A stretch of 64,000 nucleotides of DNA. It comes from Ilyomonas sp965247435. GTDB lineage: Bacteria; Bacteroidota; Bacteroidia; Chitinophagales; Chitinophagaceae. The notes below the pieces were generated by a model. It was given only the letters and a program-made list of their open reading frames with translations. It searched no databases and was not told where the DNA came from. Below, in pieces: positions 8,499-17,283 of this stretch. Both the position numbers and the translations under genes were made by a program. Position 1 is the stretch's first letter. Each line of letters starts with the position of its first letter. The stretch lies in assembly GCA_965247435.1 (NCBI GenBank), contig OZ252019.1:5746063-5810062 (forward strand), given 5' to 3'.

Positions 8499-9638
8499 AT
8501 GAAAAAAACACTGTTTATAGATCGCGATGGTACACTTATTAAAGAAGCGCCGCCCACTTACCAGATTGATAGTTTCAGTAAGCTGGAATTCTATCCCGAT
8601 GTGTTTGAATACATGCGGAAAATAGCTGCGGAGTTTGATTATGAGCTGGTGATGATAAGCAATCAGGACGGTCTTGGCACCCCTTCTTTCCCGGAAGATA
8701 CTTTTTGGCCGGTGCAAAATTTTGTAGCCAAAAGCTTTGAAAATGAAGGCGTGCATTTCAGCGCTTTTTTCTTTGACCGGACTTTTGCAAAAGATAATGC
8801 CCCAACGCGTAAGCCCAACACCGGTATGCTTACTGCCTACTTAAATAATCCGGATTATGATATTGCCAACAGTTATGTAATCGGAGACCGGATAACCGAT
8901 GTACAGCTTGCCAAAAACCTGGGCTGCAAAGCTTGCTGGTTAAATAACGACTCCAACCTTGGCGGCGCCGAAATACAGGATTCCCGCAAAGCGCTGGATA
9001 CCGTAATAGCACTGGAAACACAGCACTGGCAAGCTATTTATGAATATTTAAAATCAGGCTTACGGGAAGTAATACACGAGCGTACTACCAATGAAACAAA
9101 AATAAAAATCAGGCTGAATATAGATGGCTCCGGTAAAGCGGATATTCATACCGGCCTTGGCTTTTTCGATCACATGCTGGAGCAGATTGCAAGGCATGGA
9201 AAGATGGATGTAACAATAGAAGCGAAAGGAGACTTACACATTGATGAGCACCACACTATTGAAGACACCGGCATTGCTTTAGGTGAAGCTTTTACGAAGG
9301 CATTGACCGACAAGAGAGGTATGGAGCGCTATGGTTTTGCTTTGCCGATGGATGACGCAGAAGCCAAAGTGCTGATTGATTTTGGTGGCAGAAGCTGGAT
9401 TGTATGGAATGCTGAATTTAAGCGGGAAAAAATAGGGGCGGTGCCAACCGAAATGTTCTTCCACTTCTTTAAATCTTTCAGCGATGCCGCGAAATGCAAC
9501 CTGAATATTGAATGTAAAGGAGAGAATGAGCATCATAAAATAGAAGCCATTTTTAAAGCTTTTGCCAAAGCCATCCGCATGGCCGTAAAACGTGATCCGC
9601 TTAGTAATTATCTGCCCAGCACAAAGGGTGTTTTATAA
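8499..9638 (+). CDS. hisB: Bifunctional histidinol-phosphatase / imidazoleglycerol-phosphate dehydratase
   Basis: A 379-residue fusion. The N-terminal HAD phosphatase (about 1-165) starts with the nucleophile motif IDRDGT (D8/D10) and has the MISNQDG and YVIGDRITDV motifs. The C-terminal IGP dehydratase (about 185-379) has the metal-binding His clusters: HTGLGFFDHML, LHIDEHHTIEDTG and ENEHHKIEA. It catalyses steps 6 and 8 of histidine synthesis. The fused form is typical of Enterobacteria and Bacteroidota. There is no Shine-Dalgarno sequence; a stable hairpin sits directly before the start codon. An IS element follows 96 bases after the stop. Confidence 0.97.
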   Translation: MKKTLFIDRDGTLIKEAPPTYQIDSFSKLEFYPDVFEYMRKIAAEFDYELVMISNQDGLGTPSFPEDTFWPVQNFVAKSFENEGVHFSAFFFDRTFAKDNAPTRKPNTGMLTAYLNNPDYDIANSYVIGDRITDVQLAKNLGCKACWLNNDSNLGGAEIQDSRKALDTVIALETQHWQAIYEYLKSGLREVIHERTTNETKIKIRLNIDGSGKADIHTGLGFFDHMLEQIARHGKMDVTIEAKGDLHIDEHHTIEDTGIALGEAFTKALTDKRGMERYGFALPMDDAEAKVLIDFGGRSWIVWNAEFKREKIGAVPTEMFFHFFKSFSDAAKCNLNIECKGENEHHKIEAIFKAFAKAIRMAVKRDPLSNYLPSTKGVL

Positions 9639-9743
9639 GTTCTTTTCACTATAAAGGTGCGAAAGCTCAAAGTATTATATATATGCCGGCAGCATTAAAG
9701 GATTGATTGTATATAACGTTGCTTTGGGAAATGCGGTAATGTG

Positions 9744-9759
9744 GACATAAATGGTTGGT
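9744..9759 (+). repeat. Left inverted repeat of the IS
   Basis: GACATAAATGGTTGGT, which matches the reverse complement of the right-end repeat in 15 of 16 bases. Confidence 0.75.
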
Positions 9760-9927
9760 GATTTATTCAGTTTTTATTTTTAAATATGCGTTGTCAATCT
9801 GAAGAGGAAGCAGGCTCTGGTGGAGACCAACTTGTCAGCAATAAGATTGATGCTTATACGAAAAAAGGGGTTGGACATTAATTTGTTCAATCCTTACTTT
9901 TTTTGGTAAGCCACATGGCTTATAAAC

Positions 9928-10897
9928 TCATTTCTTGTTGGACAAATAAATGTACCATTTAATAAAGTTTATTCTGTGCTTTGATGTAAGGCCACGATGC
10001 AGGTCAAGATGATTTTTGAGGTGACTGAAGAAGCCTTCAATTCCGTTTGTTGTTGATGGTATTTTTGAGTTAAGCAAATAATGAAACATGTTGGGTAAAG
10101 CTCTTTTAATGGTGAAGTATGAGCGTCTTAAAAGTTTATGAGTATACCAATACCTTCCTGTATTTTCATGATAGGTTTTCTGCTGCAGATAGTCATGATG
10201 TTTATTATACCATAACTCCAATCTTTCAATCCAGAAAAGTTTATCGTTGTGTGTTTTTATTTTCAGCAGTATAAGAACTAAAGTCCTTAGCTCTACACCC
10301 GACTCATGCTTGGGAAACCTTGTCAGCCAAAGCAAACACATTCTTTGAATGTGAACCAGGCAACGTTGAACGGTTACGTCAGGAAGAGCTTTTCTGATAG
10401 CTTTAAGAGCACTTTTATGGCCATCTGTAGTGATGCTTTCTATCTGCACTCCTAACTTAATAAGATTATCTAAATCTTCTTTAATTTCTGTGTAATGTTC
10501 TCCATCAGTAACGCTGATAAGTTGCGTATATCCGTCTTCATCATCCTGATAACATACAAAGCACATTTGTTTAAAATAAGTCGCATCCATTCTTAAATGA
10601 ACACTGCTGCGTTTGATAATTTTTACTTCAGGAGATAGTTCCAAAAAAGTATAAAATATTCTTTGTAAGGTGCGATTGGAAAGACCGCTATCCCTGCTTA
10701 AAGTTTTATAAGTCTGCCGTTCCAAAACCCACTTTTGAAACCAAATAAAGCGATTCTCAAGACGCTGTTCAGGAGAATTTCGGGTAAATAAAATGCCACA
10801 AACCTTACATTTAAAACGCTGTTTACCTAAACGTTTACCCCACCTGATGACTGTAAGAAATCCGCAAGCCCAACAACGTTTTTTTTGTCTTTTCCAT
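9928..10897 (-). CDS. IS256-family-like transposase, zinc-binding variant, needs a one-base frame change
   Basis: The main reading frame runs from just after a stop at 10912-10914 down to 9928. It encodes a zinc finger (CWACG then CKVCG, 21 residues apart), a helix-turn-helix-like stretch (YKTLSRDSGLSNRTLQRI) and a DDE catalytic core: Asp in LRMDATYF, Asp in TTDGHKSA, and Glu in TNGIEGFF. No ATG, GTG or TTG precedes the zinc finger in that frame; the first in-frame start is TTG at 10725, which would lose it. An ATG at 10897 opens a frame offset by one base, and a run of eight A's (10879-10886) lies between. Removing one A gives a continuous 322-residue protein. So it is either produced by slippage on A8 or is inactivated by one base. 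Confidence 0.7.
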
Positions 10898-10906
10898 AAA
10901 GCAAAA

Positions 10907-10938
10907 AAAGTTTACTGAAAATGGTTTCAGTAAACTTT
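10907..10938 (-). terminator. Terminator-like hairpin just upstream of the transposase start
   Basis: Perfect 14-base arms (10907-10920 and 10925-10938) with a 4-base loop; on the minus strand the stem runs into a T7 tract ten bases before the transposase ATG. It could stop transcription entering the IS from outside and so limit transposase production. Confidence 0.6.
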
Positions 10939-10976
10939 GCTACAATCCTTACCTATATTGCTTTTCAGAGGATTTT

Positions 10977-10992
10977 ACCAACCATTTTTGTC
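10977..10992 (-). repeat. Right inverted repeat of the IS
   Basis: On the minus strand GACAAAAATGGTTGGT, the partner of the left-end repeat at 9744-9759. Confidence 0.75.
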
Positions 10993-11150
10993 TATTATGC
11001 CAGAAATGCTGTCTTCTATACGCGGTTAAAAAGTAGCTATCGCTGTATATTTATGTACCGCTAAAAGGCCAGCTTTTAAAAGTCCGGAATTTTTTCTATA
11101 AACACAATTCATTCGTGTCTTTGCAACTTCGTGGCTAATAAACAGCAGCA

Positions 11151-13022
11151 TTACTGTATAGCAGCAAATACCTGCTGATTTACAGCTACCGGGTATTTCT
11201 TTTTTAATTCCGCTACCCATTTTGCTTCTGCCACCTGCTGGTAATCGTTAATCACCAACCCGCGCGCGTCTTCAAAGCTTCGCTGCTCCGGCTGCGGATG
11301 CACGGCAGTTATGTATATCAGCGAATAAGCATCATGACTATCATTTTGTTCGGGTGTTGAGAGGTAGCCTTTTTGCAAGGTAACCGCCTGCTTTACCGGT
11401 AACTGGTCCCGCTCAAATCGGCTGCTGTCTCCCTGCACCATGCTGCCATACGAAGCTGTAATATCGCGCCAGTGCGCAGGATCTGCTTTTATTTTAGCCC
11501 CAACTTCATCTGCGGCTTCTTTGGTACCTGCGCTTACCACAATAGCATCGGCGCCCGGAGCCCACATGTATTTTGTATGGTTGGTATGGTAATAGAGCTG
11601 CAGCGCCGCACTATCCTGCGAAGCCTTCGTCCATACATACTTGTCCATAGCTGCAAAGAGCAGGTTGGCATTATTAAACTCTTCCAACTGCGGCTTTATC
11701 GTTGCATTGTATTCTGCTATGTGCGCCTCGTAATAATTGCCGGTCGTATAATTTACAAACTGTTTCATCAGTTGGGAATACGGCCCTTTGCGGGGTTGCT
11801 GCTGCAGGTACTGCAGCCAGTCATTTACCGTAATTTTTTGCCTCGCAAACGAAAACAAAACCGTGGATTTATTAATGGTTTTAAAAGCCGCCAGCGAACT
11901 GCCTTTTAAAGCACTTTCTGTATATTTCCAAAGCAGCGCAGTATCATAGGGAGCCGCTTTGTAACCGGCAGTTATTTGCCATTTCCGGGTAAGATTTTGC
12001 TTTGCAAAACTGAGCCGGTCGTCCTGCTCTACTTTTTCCTGCAGCAATCCTTTGGCTGTAAGATCGTTGGCATCAATAGCCGCCGGAATTTCTTCTGTAA
12101 GCCTGATGATATTGTAGCCGTACGCCGTAAGGAAAGGCTTAGACATATCCCCTTCTTTTTGTAACGCAAATACCTGGTTTTCAAAATCGCTGTTGTATTG
12201 GCCTACGGTTACTTCCATGTCTGTTCGGCCAATGCTGTGCTGGCTGCTATACTGGCTTTGCATTTCGGTAAAGGAAGCGCCTTCTTTTATAAGTTGATAA
12301 ACGGAATCAGCTTTCCGTGCCACAACCGCTTTTTCTGCATCCGAAAAGGTTTCGGGCATCGCAAACAGTATATGTTGAATTTTTCTTTTACCTAAAGCCG
12401 CTCTTTCGTCTTTCAGCAAAAAAATATGATAGCCTGCGCTGCTGTGATAAGGCATTGTAAAACCTCCGGGCTTCAGGGAGTACACCAGGCTTTCGGCTTC
12501 ATACGGCAATGTGAAGGCCGTGATAAAACCTATCGGTGTTTGCTTTACCGTATCGTTTTTTAGCGCTTTGCCTTCTTTCAGCGCTTCATATATTTCGTAT
12601 ATCTTCCTGTAAGCGGCTGTTGTATCACCGCCGGCCGCTACCGGTATAAATAATTGGTCAATATTCAAATCTTTCTGGCTGCGCTGGTAAGCTTCTTCTA
12701 CCAGGCTGTTGAGGTTAGCTTCGTTATTTACCGCTGCATCCGTTAACTGCTTTTTAAAGTTGGCCGACTCGCTTCGATACTCATCGGTAACATCTAATTT
12801 TTCATCACGGGCAGCCTGCACTTTCAGTTTGTAATTGATATATAAATTCAGATAGTTCTGCAAAGCTGTTTTTCTGTTTACCGTATCAGCAGAAGGGTTT
12901 TTATTAAAAGCCTGCAAAAACTCTGCTTTGCTCACCGGCTTGCCGCCGTAGGTAAACAACGTTTGCGCCGATAGGTTTATAAAAACTGCAAGTGTTGCGG
13001 TGACTAATAAAATGGTTTTCAT
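11151..13022 (-). CDS. Periplasmic parvulin-type peptidylprolyl isomerase
   Basis: A 623-residue secreted protein. The chosen start is ATG 13022 (MKTILLVTATLAVF), which gives a clean Sec signal peptide ending at LSAQ; the longer frame would put 22 non-signal residues before it. Residues 20-200 form a SurA-like N-terminal domain (YGGKPVSKAEFLQAFNKNP, as in other Bacteroidota PpiC proteins). A first, degenerate isomerase-like repeat spans about 110-205, and a fuller parvulin domain begins at KRKIQHILFAMPETFSDAE (about 215-310) and ends with GYNIIRLTEE. The long C-terminal region shows no known domain. It probably assists folding of outer-membrane or secreted proteins. It follows the TlpA-like gene on the same strand with about 70 bases between them, suggesting an operon. 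Confidence 0.85.
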   Translation of the reverse strand: MKTILLVTATLAVFINLSAQTLFTYGGKPVSKAEFLQAFNKNPSADTVNRKTALQNYLNLYINYKLKVQAARDEKLDVTDEYRSESANFKKQLTDAAVNNEANLNSLVEEAYQRSQKDLNIDQLFIPVAAGGDTTAAYRKIYEIYEALKEGKALKNDTVKQTPIGFITAFTLPYEAESLVYSLKPGGFTMPYHSSAGYHIFLLKDERAALGKRKIQHILFAMPETFSDAEKAVVARKADSVYQLIKEGASFTEMQSQYSSQHSIGRTDMEVTVGQYNSDFENQVFALQKEGDMSKPFLTAYGYNIIRLTEEIPAAIDANDLTAKGLLQEKVEQDDRLSFAKQNLTRKWQITAGYKAAPYDTALLWKYTESALKGSSLAAFKTINKSTVLFSFARQKITVNDWLQYLQQQPRKGPYSQLMKQFVNYTTGNYYEAHIAEYNATIKPQLEEFNNANLLFAAMDKYVWTKASQDSAALQLYYHTNHTKYMWAPGADAIVVSAGTKEAADEVGAKIKADPAHWRDITASYGSMVQGDSSRFERDQLPVKQAVTLQKGYLSTPEQNDSHDAYSLIYITAVHPQPEQRSFEDARGLVINDYQQVAEAKWVAELKKKYPVAVNQQVFAAIQ

Positions 13023-13091
13023 AGCGGAAAGGTAATTAAGTGGTTGATTGCGCCTTGCAAAAGACGGTTGGCTGATCACTGGAGGCATCTG

Positions 13092-14546
13092 TTATTTTGT
13101 TTCGGTCTTTGTCTGGTGGTTCATCACTTCATCAAACTGCAATATACTAAGGCCTTTGGCAATAATATGCTTATCCTTATCCAGCAGGTACATGGTAGGT
13201 GTTTGAAACACATCGTACAACTGGCGGTAGTTGGGCCGGTTGGCTACCTCATCGGCTGTTTTAGCTTCTTTTGTCTGATACACATGTGTCCAGCTATCAA
13301 GGTGGTGTTCGCTTACAAATTCTTTCCATTCTTTTACTGCTGCTTCGGCAGTATTTACAGCATATACCTTTACGCCGGCAGGCTGCCATTTGGCTTTATA
13401 AATACTGTCAACACGCGGCACTTCTGTTTTACAGTGGCTGCAGTTAGGGTCCCAGAACAGCACAAACGTAAACGGCGCCTTCAAATCGTACAGCGATTTT
13501 GTTTTGCCACTGCTGTCTGTCAAGTCAAGCGTTGGCGCGGCTTCTCCCAATTGATTCGCCATCAGGCTGTAGGCGCGGTTAAAAATATATTTGCGCTGGT
13601 CAGGTTTCAGCCAGGCGGTGTCGCCTTTGGAATAATAATTATCAAACAAAAACAGGAATACTTTATCCTGCCCCATTACTTCCGGGTTGATGTACTTATC
13701 GGTAAACTTGCCCAGCAGGTACTGAAACATATCTTTGTTGGTACGCGCCGAAAGCAACATATAATTCACTTCTTCTTTTATACTATCCGGCTCCGGCGAT
13801 ACATAGTATTTAAAATACTCTTCCACTTTGGGGTCGAAGAATGGCGTATGCAGCAGGCGCGAATCGTCGAAAGGTGTGTTATCCCAATAGTGGTCTTTCA
13901 CAAAATAGAAAGCTTCTTTGCTGCCGGTGCTCATCGTGGCCGGCAGTTCTGGCCGTCTTACACTTTTAAAAAAAAGTGCCAGCATGGAGCCGGGATTACT
14001 TTTTATAACTGCTTCGCGATAGCTGTTCAGCGCATTATTTTCTTTAGTGATGTCCCCTTGTACCCGCGTTGTGTCTCCTTTGGTTTTTGCATCTTTTAAA
14101 GCTGCCTGCAACCGGGTGAGTGCCGGTACATGCTGCGATAAAAACTTAGTATAATTCTGAAAGCCGGTATTCTCGGCAGAGCCTGCAAAGCTGATGTTCT
14201 CGTTATGCGCTGTATCGGCTTTTATGGTAAAATGCTGCTTGTCATCCATTAATATTTCAAACAGGATGGCTTTGTCCGGACTTACCAGAAAATAAATGCC
14301 GCCATCCAATTTTTTACTGCCTTTAAAAACGGCAGTGCCGGTAGCGTCGGTCATGGCAGAGTCGGCCAATGTTTTATACTTCCCGTAGTAGGAGCCAAGG
14401 TACAGCAAGGTATTTTTAAAAGGCGCCACGGTAGCAGTAATCTTATAGCCGCCGGTATCGGAGACGGCCAGGTTGTTTTTTGTTTGCGCGGCTGCGCCGG
14501 AAATCATGAGCAGCGCCAGGTAGCAATACATAAGTCGTTGTATCAA
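13092..14546 (-). CDS. TlpA-like thioredoxin-fold protein with DUF4369/DUF5106-type N-terminal region
   Basis: A 484-residue exported protein. Start is TTG at 14546 (gives MIQRLMYCYLALLM with a positive charge before the hydrophobic stretch) or ATG at 14531; the signal peptide ends near SGAAAQ. Residues 30-130 resemble the DUF4369 domain (GYKITATVAPFKNTLLYLGS), followed by a helical DUF5106-like middle part. The C-terminal thioredoxin domain (about 335-484) carries the redox motif C-S-H-C in FWDPNCSHCKTEVP and the cis-Pro in FQTPTMYLL. Such proteins act as periplasmic disulfide reductases. It precedes the PPIase gene in an apparent two-gene operon for envelope protein folding. Confidence 0.85.
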   Translation of the reverse strand: MIQRLMYCYLALLMISGAAAQTKNNLAVSDTGGYKITATVAPFKNTLLYLGSYYGKYKTLADSAMTDATGTAVFKGSKKLDGGIYFLVSPDKAILFEILMDDKQHFTIKADTAHNENISFAGSAENTGFQNYTKFLSQHVPALTRLQAALKDAKTKGDTTRVQGDITKENNALNSYREAVIKSNPGSMLALFFKSVRRPELPATMSTGSKEAFYFVKDHYWDNTPFDDSRLLHTPFFDPKVEEYFKYYVSPEPDSIKEEVNYMLLSARTNKDMFQYLLGKFTDKYINPEVMGQDKVFLFLFDNYYSKGDTAWLKPDQRKYIFNRAYSLMANQLGEAAPTLDLTDSSGKTKSLYDLKAPFTFVLFWDPNCSHCKTEVPRVDSIYKAKWQPAGVKVYAVNTAEAAVKEWKEFVSEHHLDSWTHVYQTKEAKTADEVANRPNYRQLYDVFQTPTMYLLDKDKHIIAKGLSILQFDEVMNHQTKTETK

Positions 14547-14728
14547 TGGAATATCTGTTTAAGTGGGTAAAATTATTATAATGATGGGTAGATAGATATT
14601 AATATAAATTTAAAAAGACAGATTGATAAAAATCTAACTGCTATTGGAGCGACGCTGTTGCTTCAGGATTTTGTGAATACGAATATAAGTTGCCGGAAAT
14701 TGCAGAACTTTGGAGCAATTATTTAGTT

Positions 14729-15298
14729 ATGGGCGAACCCGTCTTAAAATATTATACGGCACAGGAATACTTAGCTTTTGAAAGAGCATCGCCGGAAAAA
14801 CATGAGTTCTATAAAGGTGAGATATTTGATATGGCTGGCGCCAGCTTTAACCATAACAAACTGCAGATGAATTTTACGGGCGAAGTGAGATCGTTTTTAA
14901 AGGGTAAATCATGCGATGTTTTTGGAAGCGACTTACGTATTCATATACCTTCCAATACACTTTTTACCTATCCCGATGCCGTAATTGTTTGCGGCAAGCC
15001 GGACCTGCAGGAAGAAGCATTCGATACTTTGTTAAACCCTGCTGTAGTTGTAGAAATTTTATCGCCCTCAACGCAGCGGTATGATCGTGGTGATAAGTTT
15101 ATGTTGTACCGCTCTATTGTTTCTTTACAGGAATATATCCTGATAGATTCAGAAAAGACAGGCATCGAGCATTATAAGCGTAATGCTGATAATACGTGGC
15201 TGCTGCAGGAGTGGCGGTTGTTAACAGACAATCTTATTATTTCCACGATTGATTTTACGTTGCCTTTGAAGGAACTATACAACGGGGTGATATTGTAA
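14729..15298 (+). CDS. Uma2 family (DUF820) restriction-endonuclease-fold protein
   Basis: A 189-residue protein starting at ATG 14729 (MGEPVLKYYTAQEY). It carries the DUF820/Uma2 pattern: YLAFERASPEKHEFYKGEIFDMAG at the start, SDLRIHIP and YPDAVIVCG in the core with the conserved Asp of TYPDAV, the NPAVVVEILSPST strand with a Glu, and YDRGDKFMLYRSI-LQEYILID. The core D...E-x-L arrangement is that of PD-(D/E)XK nucleases. The family is abundant in cyanobacteria and some Bacteroidota, with no firm biological role. A paralogue lies at 63087-63689 in this window. It stands alone between two unrelated genes and has its own short upstream region. Confidence 0.85.
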   Translation: MGEPVLKYYTAQEYLAFERASPEKHEFYKGEIFDMAGASFNHNKLQMNFTGEVRSFLKGKSCDVFGSDLRIHIPSNTLFTYPDAVIVCGKPDLQEEAFDTLLNPAVVVEILSPSTQRYDRGDKFMLYRSIVSLQEYILIDSEKTGIEHYKRNADNTWLLQEWRLLTDNLIISTIDFTLPLKELYNGVIL

Positions 15299-15596
15299 AA
15301 CGATTGCTTGTAAGCTAACTGTAAATTTTGTAATAGAAAAGTTCCCTTTCCTGATTTATAGATAAAGCATCGCTATCTCATTGTCGTATGGTCAGCATTA
15401 TAAGCCGTGAGAGTGAGCAAAGAAAAGTTTATAAACGGCGCTACATCACTGCTGTTGCAATAAACGAAGCCAATTTCAAAAGCATTATCAAATTTATACA
15501 GCCGTCTCTCCGGAGATATCCACGTTGTACTTTACCAAAACATTTTAATGAGTTGTTGGCGGGCTTTGCTACTTTTAAACATTTCAAATAATAACA

Positions 15597-17153
15597 ATGG
15601 CAATAGCAAAGATACTCTGGGCCGATGACGAGATAGAAAACCTGCAGTCGCAACGCCTTTTTCTCGAAAGCAAAGGCTATGAAGTACAGACGTTTACCAA
15701 TGGCTTTGAAGCAATAGACTATGTAAGGGATAATGCAGTAGATGTAGTGCTGCTGGATGAGAGTATGCCCGGCATTACCGGCCTTGAAACACTGGCGAAA
15801 ATAAAGGAAGTAAACCCTACGGTGCCGGTAGTGATGATAACAAAAAATGAAACGGAAAACCTGATGGACGATGCCATCGGCAGCCAGATAACCGACTACC
15901 TGATAAAGCCGGTGAACCCAAACCAGGTGCTGCTTTCGCTAAAGAAAATAATAGATAACCGCAGGCTGGTGGCCGAGAAAACCACGCAGCAATACCAGCA
16001 GCAGTTTCGCAACCTGTTTATGGCGCTCAATAGCAATCCGGACCATAATGAGTGGATGGAGATTTACAAGAAACTGATTTATTGGGAACTGGAAATGGAA
16101 AAGAGCGACAGCCCCGAAATGCAGGAGGTTTTTCAAACGCAGAAAGGGGAAGCCAATACGGAATTTTATAAATTCATCAGTAAAAACTATGCTTCCTGGA
16201 TCAACAACCGCAATGGCAATGCGCCCATTATGAGCAATACGTTGTTTAAACAAAAAGTATTGCCGTTTGTAGAAAAGGGAACGCCTACTTTTTTTATTAT
16301 TATAGATAACCTGCGCCTTGACCAGTGGAAGGCCATACAACCCATTTTTGCGGAGAGTTTCCGCATCCTTGAAGAAGATACCTTTTACAGCATTTTGCCT
16401 ACAGCTACCCAGTATTGCCGCAACGCCATGATGGCGGGCACAATGCCGATAGAGATAGAACGCCAGTTTCCGCAACAATGGAAAAACGATGATGAGGAAG
16501 GAGGCAAAAACCTGTTTGAAGAAGAGTTTTTTAAAGGTCAGCTACGCCGACTCCGGCGGGACGACATTAAGTACAGCTACACCAAAGTGGTGCATTACAA
16601 TGATGGCCAACACCTGCTTAATAATATTCACAACCTGCTGAATAACGACCTCAATGTGATCATTTATAATTTTGTGGATATGCTTAGCCATGCCCGCACC
16701 GAGATGGAGGTTTTGAAAGAGCTGGCAAGTGACGAAGTAAGCTATAGAAGTATTACGCGCAGCTGGTTTGAGCATAGCGCCCTGCACCAGACCCTAAAAA
16801 AAATAGCAGATAAAAAAATAAATATTGTGCTGGCCACCGACCATGGCAGTGTACGGGTAAAGACGCCGTATAAAGTAATCGGCGATAAGCAAACCACTAC
16901 CAACCTGCGGTACAAGCATGGCCGTAATCTCAATTACGATCCTAAAGATGTATTGGCTTTCCGCGATCCCCGCGAGGTGGGGCTGCCCGTACCCAACGTC
17001 AATTCTTCTTTCATCTTTGCAAAAGAAGATGGCTTTTTATGTTATCCCAACAACTATAATTATTTCGTGAATTATTATAAAAATACTTTTCAGCACGGCG
17101 GTATTTCGCTCGAAGAAATGATTGTGCCGGTGGTACGGATGTGCAGCAAGTAA
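15597..17153 (+). CDS. porX: PorX-type response regulator with PglZ alkaline-phosphatase-fold domain
   Basis: A 518-residue protein with an N-terminal receiver domain (acidic D10/D11, phospho-acceptor D54 in VVLLDESMPG, K104 in IKPVNP), a helical linker (about 120-210) and a C-terminal PglZ domain of the alkaline phosphatase superfamily. Metal-site segments are visible: FFIIIDNLRLDQW, SILPTATQYCRN (candidate catalytic Thr), FVDMLSHAR and LATDHGSVR. This length and architecture are those of PorX, which in Porphyromonas and Flavobacterium regulates the type IX secretion system. The sensor kinase PorY and the Por structural genes are not in the window. A terminator follows, and the convergent neighbour is a surA-like gene. 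Confidence 0.92.
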   Translation: MAIAKILWADDEIENLQSQRLFLESKGYEVQTFTNGFEAIDYVRDNAVDVVLLDESMPGITGLETLAKIKEVNPTVPVVMITKNETENLMDDAIGSQITDYLIKPVNPNQVLLSLKKIIDNRRLVAEKTTQQYQQQFRNLFMALNSNPDHNEWMEIYKKLIYWELEMEKSDSPEMQEVFQTQKGEANTEFYKFISKNYASWINNRNGNAPIMSNTLFKQKVLPFVEKGTPTFFIIIDNLRLDQWKAIQPIFAESFRILEEDTFYSILPTATQYCRNAMMAGTMPIEIERQFPQQWKNDDEEGGKNLFEEEFFKGQLRRLRRDDIKYSYTKVVHYNDGQHLLNNIHNLLNNDLNVIIYNFVDMLSHARTEMEVLKELASDEVSYRSITRSWFEHSALHQTLKKIADKKINIVLATDHGSVRVKTPYKVIGDKQTTTNLRYKHGRNLNYDPKDVLAFRDPREVGLPVPNVNSSFIFAKEDGFLCYPNNYNYFVNYYKNTFQHGGISLEEMIVPVVRMCSK

Positions 17154-17213
17154 CTGCCTGCTAAATATAGGTCTGGAGAAAAACTGCCGCAGGTACCCAA
17201 AATTACAAAAGCG

Positions 17214-17264
17214 AAGGCGAGAAGCGAAACGTGAATAATACGCTTACCTTCTCGCCTTTTTTAG
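17214..17264 (+). terminator. Rho-independent terminator after porX
   Basis: Stem AAGGCGAGAAG / CTTCTCGCCTT (17214-17224 and 17248-17258) followed by a T run; it lies between convergent porX and the surA-like gene and may also serve the minus strand weakly. Confidence 0.8.
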
Positions 17265-17283
17265 TCAGCCATTAACTGCCGGC

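Larger units (their letters stand above)
9735..11001 (-). mobile_element. IS256-like insertion sequence with zinc-finger transposase
   Basis: About 1.27 kb element. Inner inverted repeats at 9744-9759 and 10977-10992 agree in 15 of 16 bases; both outer ends can be read as starting with GG. The flanks carry GGAAATGC (9727-9734) and AGAAATGC (11002-11009), an 8-base target duplication with one mismatch, the size usual for IS256-type elements. The single gene, on the minus strand, encodes a DDE transposase. The element sits between the convergent hisB and PPIase genes and interrupts no recognisable gene. Confidence 0.75.

Noticed and set aside
15388..15591. Plus-strand open frame of 67 residues before porX
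   Set aside because: No start context, no domain, and the region shows no other sign of coding.
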